64,000 nucleotides of DNA from Clostridiales bacterium (GCA_019422525.1 JAHZDE010000001.1:186001-250000); one strand, 5' to 3'; positions 34,305 to 42,453 are shown, counted from the stretch's first letter. Made by a program: numbers and translations. Notes: generated by a model from the sequence alone, not told the origin.

Positions 34305-36047
34305 ATGTCAAAAAAAGAATTGCTCCTGGGCAATGAAGCTGTTGCCCGGGGATTGTACGAAGCCGGTGTTCGAGTGGTTTCCAGTTATCCGGGAACCCCC
34401 AGCACCGAGATTACTGAAAATGCGGCAAAATATGACGAAATCTACTGCGAATGGGCGCCTAACGAAAAGGTGGCCATGGAAGTGGCTTCCGGTGCCAGCT
34501 TTGGCGGTGCCCGCTCCTTTTGTGGTATGAAGCATGTAGGCCTGAATGTGGCCGCCGACCCGCTGTTCACCATGAGCTATATTGGCGTCAATGGCGGCAT
34601 GGTTATTGGCGTGGCCGACGACCCGGGAATGCACTCCTCTCAGAACGAGCAGGATTCCCGCCACTATGCAAGGGCTTCCAAGACTCCCATGCTGGAGCCT
34701 GCCGATTCCGCCGAATGCCGGGATTTTACCAAGCTGGCCTATGATCTTTCGGAACAGTTTGATGTGCCTTTTATCCTGCGGCTCACCACCCGTATCGCCC
34801 ATTCCCGCAGTTTGGTGGAGCTGGGCGAGCGGGAAGAACGGGAACTGAAACCCTATGAGAAGAATCCCGCCAAAAACGTGATGCTGCCTGCTTTTGCCAA
34901 GCCCAAGCACGTGAAGGTGGAAGAGCGCACTGTGGCTCTGCGCCATTGGTCCGAGACTTCCGGAATCAACGTGGTGGAGGATAACGGCGCAAAAACCGGC
35001 GTGATTGTGGAAGGCGCTGTTTATCAGTACGCCCATGAAGCATTGGGCGATTCTGTCAACTACTTAAAACTGGGGATGCTGTGGCCCCTACCCGATAAGC
35101 TTTTGAAGGACTTTGTTGCTGCCAACGAAAAGGTGTACGTTATCGAGGAGCTGGACGACGTGGTGGAAAGCCACTGCAAGTCTCTGGGTCTCACCGTTAC
35201 CGGCAAAGACTTGTTCCCCCGGTGCGGCGAGTTCTCTCAGAAGCTTATCCGCAAACTGATGAAGGGCGAAGACCCTGAGTTTGAAACTTTGGACGAAGCC
35301 ATTCCCGGCCGTCCTCCTGTGATGTGCTGCGGATGTCCTCACCGTGGCCTGTTCTATGCCCTCAAGCGCGCAAAAGTTTATGTGAGCGGCGACATCGGCT
35401 GCTATACCCTGGGTGCTTCCGCTCCCTTGAGCGCCATGGATACCTGCATCTGCATGGGCGCTTCCATTTCCGCTCTGCATGGCTACAACAAGGCCAGAGG
35501 GGAAGAGGCGGAGAAGAAGTCGGTAGCCGTCATCGGTGACTCCACCTTTATTCATTCCGGTGTGACCAGTCTCATCGATATCGCCTATAACCGCAGCAAT
35601 TCGGTGGTTATTATTCTGGACAACTCCATTACCGGCATGACCGGCCACCAGCAGAACCCCACCACTGGCTACACCATCAAGGGCGACCCCACCAGCGCGG
35701 TGAATCTGGAAGCCCTCTGCCACGCCATCGGCATCAACCGGGTACGGGTGGTAGACCCCTATGATTTGCCCGCTGTACAGCAGGCCCTGAAAGAAGAACT
35801 GGCTGCAGAAGAGCCGTCGGTGATTATCAGCCGCCGCCCCTGCGCCTTGCTGAAATATGTAAAACATAAGCCCGCCCTGAAGGTGGACACTGATTCCTGC
35901 ATCGGCTGTAAGGCCTGCCTGGGTATCGGTTGCCCGGCCATCAGTATCCGTGACGGTAAAGCCTGTATCGACCGCACCCAGTGCGTGGGCTGCGGGGTAT
36001 GTGAGAGCCTTTGCCCGAAAAAAGCCATTGGAGGTGCCGCAGAATGA
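34305..36047 (+). CDS. iorA: Indolepyruvate:ferredoxin oxidoreductase, alpha subunit
   Basis: Oxidatively decarboxylates aryl pyruvates (from Trp, Phe, Tyr) to arylacetyl-CoA, reducing ferredoxin. In 580 residues the alpha-type pyrimidine domain starts at LLLGNEAVARGLYEAG, the thiamine-diphosphate domain includes SGDIGCYTLG and VIGDSTFIHSGVTSL, and the C-terminus carries two 4Fe-4S motifs (CIGCKACLGIGCP and CVGCGVCESLCP). The ATG at 34305 is set by TGGAGG; the upstream in-frame ATT region is not used. It overlaps iorB by four bases. GC content rises compared with the preceding genes. Confidence 0.96.
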   Translation: MSKKELLLGNEAVARGLYEAGVRVVSSYPGTPSTEITENAAKYDEIYCEWAPNEKVAMEVASGASFGGARSFCGMKHVGLNVAADPLFTMSYIGVNGGMVIGVADDPGMHSSQNEQDSRHYARASKTPMLEPADSAECRDFTKLAYDLSEQFDVPFILRLTTRIAHSRSLVELGEREERELKPYEKNPAKNVMLPAFAKPKHVKVEERTVALRHWSETSGINVVEDNGAKTGVIVEGAVYQYAHEALGDSVNYLKLGMLWPLPDKLLKDFVAANEKVYVIEELDDVVESHCKSLGLTVTGKDLFPRCGEFSQKLIRKLMKGEDPEFETLDEAIPGRPPVMCCGCPHRGLFYALKRAKVYVSGDIGCYTLGASAPLSAMDTCICMGASISALHGYNKARGEEAEKKSVAVIGDSTFIHSGVTSLIDIAYNRSNSVVIILDNSITGMTGHQQNPTTGYTIKGDPTSAVNLEALCHAIGINRVRVVDPYDLPAVQQALKEELAAEEPSVIISRRPCALLKYVKHKPALKVDTDSCIGCKACLGIGCPAISIRDGKACIDRTQCVGCGVCESLCPKKAIGGAAE

Positions 36048-36622
36048 GTAACGGAAAAAGTGTAATGATCGTCGGTGTAGGCGGGCAGGGGACTCTGCTT
36101 GCCAGCCGTTTGCTGGGCGCGGCCATGACCGCCAAAGGCTTTGATGTAAAGGTGAGCGAGGTCCATGGTATGAGCCAGCGAGGCGGTTCTGTGGTGACCT
36201 ATGTGCGCTATGGCGAGAAGGTGTATTCCCCCATTATCGAAGAGGGCGAAGCGGATATTATTTTGGCCTTTGAGCAGCTGGAAGCGGCCCGATATCTGCC
36301 CTACCTGAAAAAGGGCGGCGCTGTGGTGGTGAACACCCAGAAGATGGACCCCATGCCGGTGGTTACCGGAGCGGCCAAGTACCCGGAAGGGGTGCTGGAC
36401 GCCATTGCTGCCAAGGGTGTGAAGGTGCTGGCAGTGGATGCGCTGTCTCTGGCAGAGCAGGCAGGCTCGGTAAAGGCTGTCAACGTGGTGCTGATTGGTG
36501 CCATGGCTAAAAGCCTCGGTCAAGAGCCGGAGGTTTGGCTGAAAGCTATTGAAGAAACCGTGCCAGCGAAATTCCTGGACATGAACCGCAAGGCCTTCCA
36601 GTTGGGCTATGATGCGGTATAA
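36044..36622 (+). CDS. iorB: Indolepyruvate:ferredoxin oxidoreductase, beta subunit
   Basis: Gamma-like catalytic subunit partner of IorA, 192 residues. The signature VGVGGQGTLLASRLLGAA is at about residues 9-26, followed by EVHGMSQRGGSVVTYVRYG, both typical of the 2-oxoacid:ferredoxin oxidoreductase gamma domain. The ATG overlaps the iorA stop (ATGA), so the two chains are translationally coupled. It ends the operon at a strong terminator. Confidence 0.96.
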   Translation: MSNGKSVMIVGVGGQGTLLASRLLGAAMTAKGFDVKVSEVHGMSQRGGSVVTYVRYGEKVYSPIIEEGEADIILAFEQLEAARYLPYLKKGGAVVVNTQKMDPMPVVTGAAKYPEGVLDAIAAKGVKVLAVDALSLAEQAGSVKAVNVVLIGAMAKSLGQEPEVWLKAIEETVPAKFLDMNRKAFQLGYDAV

Positions 36623-36634
36623 TCAGTCATAATA

Positions 36635-36675
36635 AAAACTCCCGGAACCATGCGGTTTCGGGAGTTTTGTTTTTT
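36635..36675 (+). terminator. Terminator between iorB and glpP
   Basis: Arms AAAACTCCCGGAA / TTTCGGGAGTTTT with TTTTTT on the plus exit. Confidence 0.9.
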
Positions 36676-36681
36676 AGATTT

Positions 36682-37263
36682 TTACATGGACCATGTGCTT
36701 TGCTTCGTTGAGCTGATCCCATCGGCACCAGCCTGTAAAGCATCTGTAATATCCTTTTTGTCCAGTACCAGTCCACTGGCAATAACGGGGATTTCACTCT
36801 CTCTGCGAATGAGCTGAATAATTCGGGGCATGACGCCGGGCAAAATTTCTACAATATCCGGAGGGGAAGTTTTTAACTGGCGAAGGGTAGTTTCCAATGC
36901 CCGGGAATCAATAATAAAAAATCGCTGAATGGCCAGTAATCCTGCCTGTCGGGCATAACGGATAATATTGGGGCGGGTACTGATAATGCCGTCCGCCTCG
37001 GTGTTTCGGCGGATAAAGTCAACAGAGATTTCTCTGGGAGAGAGTCCGTCTACCAAATCTAAATGGATAACTGCAAATTTGCCGGCCGTATGGATACGGG
37101 AGACAATTTCACCAATATTGCAAATCGTGCCATACAATATAAAGATGATCTGGCACTCAGATTGCAGGCATTGCTCCAAGCCGGATTCATCTTTGATGGC
37201 CGCAATCACAGGAGAATCTTCCAATAAGCTGCAAAAGCGATTTAGGGCATCGCGCTGTATCAT
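36682..37263 (-). CDS. glpP: Glycerol-3-phosphate responsive antiterminator GlpP
   Basis: RNA-binding antiterminator that turns on glycerol genes when glycerol 3-phosphate is present. The 193-residue protein has the TIM-barrel GlpP pattern: VIAAIKDESGLEQCL, VIHLDLVDGLS, DGIISTRPNIIRYARQAGLL, EILPGVMPRI and VIASGLVLDKKDI. The ATG overlaps the stop of the upstream HAD phosphatase gene by four bases. Typical glpF/glpK targets are not in this window; the HAD partner may act on a glycerol phosphate. Confidence 0.93.
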   Translation of the reverse strand: MIQRDALNRFCSLLEDSPVIAAIKDESGLEQCLQSECQIIFILYGTICNIGEIVSRIHTAGKFAVIHLDLVDGLSPREISVDFIRRNTEADGIISTRPNIIRYARQAGLLAIQRFFIIDSRALETTLRQLKTSPPDIVEILPGVMPRIIQLIRRESEIPVIASGLVLDKKDITDALQAGADGISSTKQSTWSM

Positions 37264-38069
37264 GACAGTTCCTCCAGAACAGGAATCAGCTCTTCGAGAG
37301 ATTGACAGACGATATCGGGGGTGACAGCGCTGTTTTCCAAATCCTGTAAATGGGTCTCCCCGCTTAAAACCAGAATAGAAGTCACATCGGTTCCCTGTGC
37401 AATTTGAATATCGGTATACAAGCGATCTCCAATAACGGCCAGCTCATTTTCCCGACAGCCCGTATGTCGGAGCAGATACTCGAGGGTATGGGAAGAAGGC
37501 TTTCCGAAAAACTCCGGCTGTACACCAGTGGAAGCGGTAATCAGAGCGGCCATGGAACCACAATCGGGAATAAATCCGTTTTCTACCGGGCAGTTAAAGT
37601 CTGGATTCACCCCATAAAAAGACTTTCCATTTCGGACGAACCGGCAGGCTTTCTCCAGTTTTTCATAGGTCAGCGTGGTATCAAATCCCAAAACCACCAT
37701 GTCCGGCTCTTGGTCATCAAGCTTGATTCCTCCCAGCCGAAAGGCTTCCTCCAAATCCGGCGTTCCTACCAGGTAGACACTTTCGCCTGGACGGTTTTGA
37801 TGGAGCCAGTCAATGATAACACCGTTAGAGATGAGCATTTTTTCTGCTGTAGTAGGGATTCCCATATGATTCAGCTTTTGTAAATAAGCCTTTTTGTTTT
37901 TTGAGCTGTTATTGGTAAAGTAACAGTATTCCCTTCCGCTTTGCACCACAGCCTGTAAAAAAGCCGGGGTATAGGGAAACAGGTGATTTCCCAAGTATAT
38001 CGTGCCATCCATATCCAGAACAAAGCATTTAATAGGCCGGAGCCGTTTTGTCAGTTCCTCTTTTGTCAA
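37260..38069 (-). CDS. HAD-superfamily (NagD-type, IIA) phosphatase
   Basis: Predicted phosphatase of small phosphorylated metabolites, 269 residues. Catalytic aspartates are in FVLDMDGTIYLGN, motif II is YCYFTNNSSKNKKAYL, and motifs III/IV are FFGKPSSHTLEYL and VIGDRLYTDIQIA. The TTG at 38069 is chosen because GGAGGG lies seven bases before it; a TTG at 38084 would overlap that site. Coupling to glpP suggests glycerol-3-phosphate, phosphoglycolate or a related compound as substrate, which is inference. Confidence 0.87.
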   Translation of the reverse strand: MTKEELTKRLRPIKCFVLDMDGTIYLGNHLFPYTPAFLQAVVQSGREYCYFTNNSSKNKKAYLQKLNHMGIPTTAEKMLISNGVIIDWLHQNRPGESVYLVGTPDLEEAFRLGGIKLDDQEPDMVVLGFDTTLTYEKLEKACRFVRNGKSFYGVNPDFNCPVENGFIPDCGSMAALITASTGVQPEFFGKPSSHTLEYLLRHTGCRENELAVIGDRLYTDIQIAQGTDVTSILVLSGETHLQDLENSAVTPDIVCQSLEELIPVLEELS

Positions 38070-38098
38070 GGCGTGTCCCTCCAAGATTGGTTTCTTTC

Positions 38099-38127
38099 AA
38101 TATAACAGAGGGGAGAAAGAAAAGCAA
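38099..38127 (-). promoter_or_regulatory. Sigma-A promoter of the HAD-glpP unit
   Basis: Minus strand TTGCTT, 17-base spacer, TATATT. Its -35 ends four bases from the CIRCE. Confidence 0.72.
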
Positions 38128-38130
38128 GTG

Positions 38131-38160
38131 TTAGCACTTTAAGAGTTAGAGTGCTAAAAT
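38131..38160 (+). promoter_or_regulatory. CIRCE operator (HrcA site) overlapping a probable hsp20 promoter
   Basis: TTAGCACTT, nine bases, GAGTGCTAA (38131-38157): the CIRCE inverted repeat with one mismatch. Within it TTAGCA and TAAAAT (38155-38160) are 18 bases apart and could be the hsp20 -35 and -10, so HrcA binding would block the promoter. It predicts a leader of about 187 bases before hsp20. Confidence 0.85.
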
Positions 38161-38353
38161 TAACATTTAATTCATATATTTTGCGATTTTTAGTAACAAA
38201 CCGGGCTTACAATATAGTCGTTCCCAAAAGGGAACAGGAAAAAAGATAGATAATATCGATGAAAGAAGACGATAGCATTGGGTTGTTATCAAAACTGAAT
38301 ATAAGAATTTTGATTTAATATACTTGGTTTGATGTTGATTGGAGGAATCGTTT

Positions 38354-38788
38354 ATGTTTGATATGATGCCTTATGGTTGGAACCGCAGTCAGAGTTTGTT
38401 GGATTCTTTTGCTGATTTTGAGAAGAACTTTTTCGGTGAGATGGGCCGTTCTTTCAGCGGCTTTAACACCGACATCCGCGATAACGGCAATGAGTATGTT
38501 CTGGAAGCTGAACTTCCCGGATTTAACAAGGAAGATATCAGCGTCGAAGCTCATGACGGTATGCTGACAATTTCGGCTAAGCATGAAGACAAGCAGGATG
38601 AAAAAGATGAGAAGAGCGGACAGTATATCCGTCGGGAACGTCGGTATGGTTCTTTCCAGCGTAGCTTTTCTCTCAATGGCGTGGATGCTAAGAACATTCA
38701 TGGCGAGTATCAGGATGGCGTTTTGAAGCTGACTCTGCCCAAGGAGCAGCCGACAGTGCCGGAGACTCACCGGATTGAAATCCATTGA
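38354..38788 (+). CDS. Small heat-shock protein, Hsp20/alpha-crystallin family
   Basis: ATP-independent chaperone that holds unfolding proteins. In 144 residues the alpha-crystallin domain runs from about 40 to 135 with YVLEAELPGFNKEDISVEAH (split: YVLEAELPG, FNKEDISVEAH), RRERRYGSFQRSFSL and the GVLKLTLPK beta-9 signature, ending with the RIEIH tail (IxI-like motif). GGAGGA precedes ATG 38354. A CIRCE lies about 200 bases upstream, implying HrcA control. Confidence 0.94.
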   Translation: MFDMMPYGWNRSQSLLDSFADFEKNFFGEMGRSFSGFNTDIRDNGNEYVLEAELPGFNKEDISVEAHDGMLTISAKHEDKQDEKDEKSGQYIRRERRYGSFQRSFSLNGVDAKNIHGEYQDGVLKLTLPKEQPTVPETHRIEIH

Positions 38789-38802
38789 TTTCCCTAAATT
38801 TT

Positions 38803-38854
38803 AAAAGTCACCCCTCGATGATGGGTTACACCTTCATCGGGGGGTGACTTTTTT
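38803..38854 (+). terminator. Bidirectional terminator between hsp20 and purD
   Basis: Long stem AAAAGTCACCCC...GGGGTGACTTTT with inner CGATGA/TCATCG pairing and T tract on the plus side (TTTTTTG); serves the convergent purD operon too. Confidence 0.88.
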
Positions 38855-38875
38855 GTTATTAACAAGAAATACGAT

Positions 38876-40141
38876 TTATTTTGTCCGGCCAATATCATGG
38901 CGGTAATGGGCGCCGTCAAAGTGGATTTTTTCCACTCCGGCATAGGCCTTTTCCAAAGCCTCGTCCAAAGTCTTACCCAGTGCGGTAACACCCAGCACAC
39001 GGCCGCCATTGGTTACCAGCTTGCCATCCTTTAAGGCTGTACCGGCATGGTACACGGTAACGCCGGGAAGCTGGCCGTTTTCGTCCAGGCCAGTGATTTC
39101 CAGTCCCTTGGGGTAAGAAGCGGGATAACCGCCGGAAGCCATCACCACACAAGCAGCGGCTTCGTCTGTCCACTCTACCGGCTGGTCTGCCAGACGCTCT
39201 TCCACCACGGCCATTACCACGTCGGCAAAATCACTCTTAAGCCGGGGCAGTACCACCTGAGTCTCCGGATCGCCAAAACGGGAGTTGTACTCGATCACCT
39301 TGGGACCATCGGGAGTAAGCATCAGGCCGAAATACAGGCAGCCCTTAAAGGGACGGCCTTCGGCATTCATAGCGTTCATAGTGGGCAGGAAAATTTCCTT
39401 CATGCAACGCTCCGCCATAGCGTCGTCGTAATAGGGATTGGGACTGATGGTACCCATGCCGCCGGTGTTCTTGCCTTTGTCGCCGTCCAGGGCACGCTTG
39501 TGGTCCTTAGAGGAGACCATGGGCTTCAAAGTCTTGCCATCGGTAAAGGCCAACACGGAAACTTCGGGGCCAGTGAGGAATTCCTCTACCACCACATGGT
39601 TACCGGAAGCACCAAATACCTTATCCTCCATAATCGAGTGGACGGCTTCTTTTGCCATGTCAAAGTCTTCGGCAATAATTACGCCTTTGCCCAGTGCCAA
39701 GCCGTCAGCCTTGATGACAACCGGGTATTTGCCCTGCGCCTGCACATATTCCAGCACCTTGGCCGGGTCATCAAACACTTCATAACCGGCGGTGGGAATG
39801 TTGTATTTCTTCATCAGGTTTTTGGAAAAGACCTTGCTGCTTTCAATAATAGCTGCGTTAGCACGGGGGCCGAAAGCCTTGAAACCGGCTTCTTCCATGG
39901 CATCTACCATACCGGCTGCCAGCGGGTCGTCGGGAGCCACAAAAACCAAATCAACGGCCTTTTCTTTAGCTAGTGCTTTCATGCCCTCAATGTCCATAGC
40001 ATTTATCGGGAAGCACTCGGCATCAGCGGCAATACCGCCGTTTCCGGGGGCACAGTAAATGGCTTCCACTTTAGGACTTTCTTTCAGCTTGCGGATAATG
40101 GCGTGCTCACGGCCGCCGCCGCCTACTACCAGAACTTTCAT
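38876..40141 (-). CDS. purD: Phosphoribosylamine-glycine ligase (GAR synthetase)
   Basis: Second step of purine synthesis; ATP-grasp enzyme. The 421-residue protein starts MKVLVVGGGGREHAI, has the ATP-grasp signatures PVVIKADGLALGKGV and GPEVSVLAFTDG, and the metal/ATP segment VIEYNSRFGDPETQVVLPRL (split: VIEYNSRFGD, PETQVVLPRL). GGAGGAAAC precedes the ATG. It is the last gene of the purO-transformylase-purD unit, 17 bases after the transformylase gene. Confidence 0.97.
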   Translation of the reverse strand: MKVLVVGGGGREHAIIRKLKESPKVEAIYCAPGNGGIAADAECFPINAMDIEGMKALAKEKAVDLVFVAPDDPLAAGMVDAMEEAGFKAFGPRANAAIIESSKVFSKNLMKKYNIPTAGYEVFDDPAKVLEYVQAQGKYPVVIKADGLALGKGVIIAEDFDMAKEAVHSIMEDKVFGASGNHVVVEEFLTGPEVSVLAFTDGKTLKPMVSSKDHKRALDGDKGKNTGGMGTISPNPYYDDAMAERCMKEIFLPTMNAMNAEGRPFKGCLYFGLMLTPDGPKVIEYNSRFGDPETQVVLPRLKSDFADVVMAVVEERLADQPVEWTDEAAACVVMASGGYPASYPKGLEITGLDENGQLPGVTVYHAGTALKDGKLVTNGGRVLGVTALGKTLDEALEKAYAGVEKIHFDGAHYRHDIGRTK

Positions 40142-40158
40142 GCTGTTTCCTCCGTGAA

Positions 40159-41337
40159 TTAGTGGTGGAACAGGCGGATGCCGGTGAAGGCCATCGCCAT
40201 GTTATACTTGTTGCAGGTTTCAATCACGTTGTCATCGCGGATAGAGCCACCGGGCTGGGCGATGTACTCCACGCCGCTGCGATGAGCGCGCTCAATGTTG
40301 TCGCCGAAGGGGAAGAAAGCATCGGAACCCAGAGCTACACCCGTCATGTTTTTCAGCCATTCAGCCTTCTCTTCGCGGGTCAGTACTTCGGGCTTCTCGG
40401 TGAAGAACTGCTCCCAAACGCCGTCTGCCAATACATCCATGTGGTCGTCAGAAATATACACGTCGATGGTGTTGTCGCGGTCAGGACGGCGGATATCAGC
40501 CTTGAAGGGAAGAGCGAGCACCTTCGGGTGCTGGCGCAGGAACCAGATATCGGCCTTGTTGCCTGCCAAACGAGTGCAGTGGATACGGGACTGCTGTCCG
40601 GCACCGATACCGATAGCCTGTCCATCCTTTACATAGCATACGGAGTTGGACTGGGTGTACTTCAGAGCGATCAGAGAGATGAGCAGGTCTCGCTTGGCCT
40701 CCTCGGGGATGTTCTTGTTATCGGTAACAACGTTGTTCAGCAGTTCGTTGTTGATTTTCAGCTCGTTGCGGCCCTGCTCGAAGGTCACGCCGAACACATC
40801 CTTGTGCTCTACCGGGGCAGGACGGTAGTCAGGGTTGATTTGTACGATGTTATAAGTGCCGCGGCGCTTGCTCTTGAGAATTTCCAGCGCTTCGTCGGTG
40901 TAGCCGGGGGCAATAATGCCGTCGGAAACTTCGCGCTTGAGCATGAGGGCGGTCTCTTTGTCACAGACATCGGAGAGAGCTGCCCAGTCGCCGTAAGAGG
41001 ACATGCGGTCAGCGCCTCTTGCGCGAGCATAAGCGCAGGCCAGCGGAGAAAGTTCCAGATCGTCCACAAAATAGATTTTCTTCAGTGTATCGGAAAGGGG
41101 CAAACCCACAGCGGCGCCAGCGGGGCTTACATGCTTAAAGGAAGCAGCGGCGGGCAGGCCGGTAGCTTCTTTCAGTTCCTTTACCAACTGCCAGCTGTTG
41201 AAAGCGTCCAGAAAGTTAATGTAGCCGGGTTTGCCGTTCAACACGGTAATCGGCAGGTCACCGCCGTCCTGCATAAAAATCTTAGACGGCTTCTGGTTGG
41301 GGTTGCATCCGTATTTCAGCATCAGCTCATTTGCCAT
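40159..41337 (-). CDS. purH: AICAR transformylase without the IMP cyclohydrolase domain (PurH-like)
   Basis: Transfers a formyl group from 10-formyl-tetrahydrofolate to AICAR. At 392 residues it contains only the AICAR transformylase part of PurH: LKYGCNPNQKPSK, AASFKHVSPAGAAVGLP, YTQSNSVCYVKDGQAIGIGAG (split: YTQSNSVCYV, KDGQAIGIGAG), and ALGSDAFFPFGDNI. The N-terminal MGS-like cyclohydrolase domain of normal PurH is absent. That activity is supplied by purO two positions upstream. AAGGAGGAAATTGAA precedes ATG. It follows a 226-bp palindromic element. Confidence 0.94.
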   Translation of the reverse strand: MANELMLKYGCNPNQKPSKIFMQDGGDLPITVLNGKPGYINFLDAFNSWQLVKELKEATGLPAAASFKHVSPAGAAVGLPLSDTLKKIYFVDDLELSPLACAYARARGADRMSSYGDWAALSDVCDKETALMLKREVSDGIIAPGYTDEALEILKSKRRGTYNIVQINPDYRPAPVEHKDVFGVTFEQGRNELKINNELLNNVVTDNKNIPEEAKRDLLISLIALKYTQSNSVCYVKDGQAIGIGAGQQSRIHCTRLAGNKADIWFLRQHPKVLALPFKADIRRPDRDNTIDVYISDDHMDVLADGVWEQFFTEKPEVLTREEKAEWLKNMTGVALGSDAFFPFGDNIERAHRSGVEYIAQPGGSIRDDNVIETCNKYNMAMAFTGIRLFHH

Positions 41338-41364
41338 TTCAATTTCCTCCTTGTATCATGTCTC

Positions 41365-41590
41365 CTGCCGGGGGCTCCCCGGGACGCTGTCCCGGACCCT
41401 GCTCAGGGAACTTTTTTGAAAAAAAGATTCCCTGAGAACCTTCAAAAAACTTTACGTTATTTTTCCACATACCCCCATGTGGGGGTATGTGGAAAAATAG
41501 TATAAAAGTTCTTGGGGATTCTTAAGAGACCTTCTTTCAAGAAGGTCCTTAAGCGGGGTTTGGGGCAGAGCCTCAAGGAACTCCCGGCAG
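41365..41590. repeat. MITE-like palindromic element between purO and the transformylase gene
   Basis: The ends CTGCCGGGGG and CTCCCGGCAG are imperfect inverted repeats. Nested inside are CCGGGAC-GCT-GTCCCGG, AGGGAACTTTTTT/AAAAAAAGATTCCCT, a 42-bp near-perfect palindrome at 41458-41499 (20-base arms, two-base centre) and CTTAAGAGACCTTCTT/AAGAAGGTCCTTAAG. No open frame is present. It fills the gap between two genes of one operon and would form a very stable RNA structure. Confidence 0.75.
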
Positions 41591-41599
41591 AATGATGGG

Positions 41600-42301
41600 T
41601 TACTGGTTCTTGTTGACGATGCGCTCGGTGCGCTCGCCGGTTTCGAGATTGATGAAACAGGTGTAGAGGGAGACCTTATTGTCCTCGTTCAGGCTGTTCC
41701 ACAGGGCCTCGGTAAAGCAGTTAATGCAAGCATAAGGCAGTTCTACCGACTTAGGCTCGCCCTTAAAAGACGGGATAGGGTTGCCGTCGTGCTCATAGGT
41801 GTGGATAAAATGGCCTTCACCTGCTCGGGGAGCGGTATATTCAAAGAAGTAGCGGCGGGTGGAGTTTTCGTCCCCATCAGCGCTTTTCAGGATAGACAGG
41901 CGGTAGTCGCCGTTTTTCTCCACCATACCAGAAATACGGGGAGTCCAGTTGGGGCCGTCCGGTTCAAAGGTGCGGGTGCGCAGAGCGTCCTCAAAGGTCT
42001 TGCCGTCCTTGAGAAAATCTGCCACAGTATCGGTCTGGTCGCCATTGGTAACCACGGTGGTGTCGCCAACCACACGAACGGGATGATAGATAATCAGGCT
42101 GGGGTCCACCAGCTTGGCAGGGTCAAAAGCTTCGGTGCGGATACCGTCCGGCTCCTTAGCAAAAATACGGTTGCGGCTATTCTCGCTGCGGCCCATGATA
42201 AAGTAACCAATCACAGCATTTTTGCCATCTTGGCTGCGGCCAATAACAATTCCGCGGCCGGGATAAGTATTCTGCTGCAAGTCTTTTTCCAGATTCAACA
42301 T
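41600..42301 (-). CDS. purO: IMP cyclohydrolase, PurO (archaeal) type
   Basis: Closes FAICAR to IMP, the last step of purine synthesis. The 233-residue protein has the PurO/IMP_cyclohyd fold pattern: YPGRGIVIGRSQDGKNAVIG, YFIMGRSENSRNRIF, DPSLIIYHPVRVV, GDQTDTV, and GEGHFIHTYEHDGNPIPSF. It replaces the cyclohydrolase domain missing from the adjacent transformylase. AAAGGAGG precedes ATG. It is first in a unit controlled by its own promoter and ZTP riboswitch. Confidence 0.93.
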   Translation of the reverse strand: MLNLEKDLQQNTYPGRGIVIGRSQDGKNAVIGYFIMGRSENSRNRIFAKEPDGIRTEAFDPAKLVDPSLIIYHPVRVVGDTTVVTNGDQTDTVADFLKDGKTFEDALRTRTFEPDGPNWTPRISGMVEKNGDYRLSILKSADGDENSTRRYFFEYTAPRAGEGHFIHTYEHDGNPIPSFKGEPKSVELPYACINCFTEALWNSLNEDNKVSLYTCFINLETGERTERIVNKNQ

Positions 42302-42342
42302 TGAAAAATCCTCCTTTGAATGGGGTAGGCGATTTTAGAAAT

Positions 42343-42376
42343 AAAAAATGGGCAACCTTAATACAAAGGCTGCCCA
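42343..42376 (-). terminator. ZTP-riboswitch terminator before purO
   Basis: On the minus strand GGGCAGCCT pairs with AAGGTTGCCC (one wobble), followed by ATTTTTTAT. The 5' arm is the end of the ZTP aptamer, so ligand binding competes with the terminator. Confidence 0.88.
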
Positions 42377-42446
42377 GACGGTCGGCAAATCATGTCCGCG
42401 CTCCAATGCAGTAAACTCTGCAAAACCGTCAGTCACGCGGAGATTT
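42371..42446 (-). ncRNA. ZTP/ZMP riboswitch (pfl motif)
   Basis: Minus strand CTCCGCGTGACTGACGG at the 5' side and GGAGCGCGGACATGATTTGC followed by CGACCGTCTGGGCAGCC at the 3' side match the conserved halves of the pfl motif. ZTP/ZMP builds up when 10-formyl-tetrahydrofolate is short. The regulated genes include the AICAR transformylase itself, which is direct feedback logic. Confidence 0.94.
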
Positions 42447-42453
42447 CATTTTC

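Noticed and set aside
40162..41505. 447-residue open frame antisense to the AICAR transformylase and the palindromic element
   Set aside because: Shadow of a GC-rich coding gene; no motifs, and it runs through the palindromic repeat.
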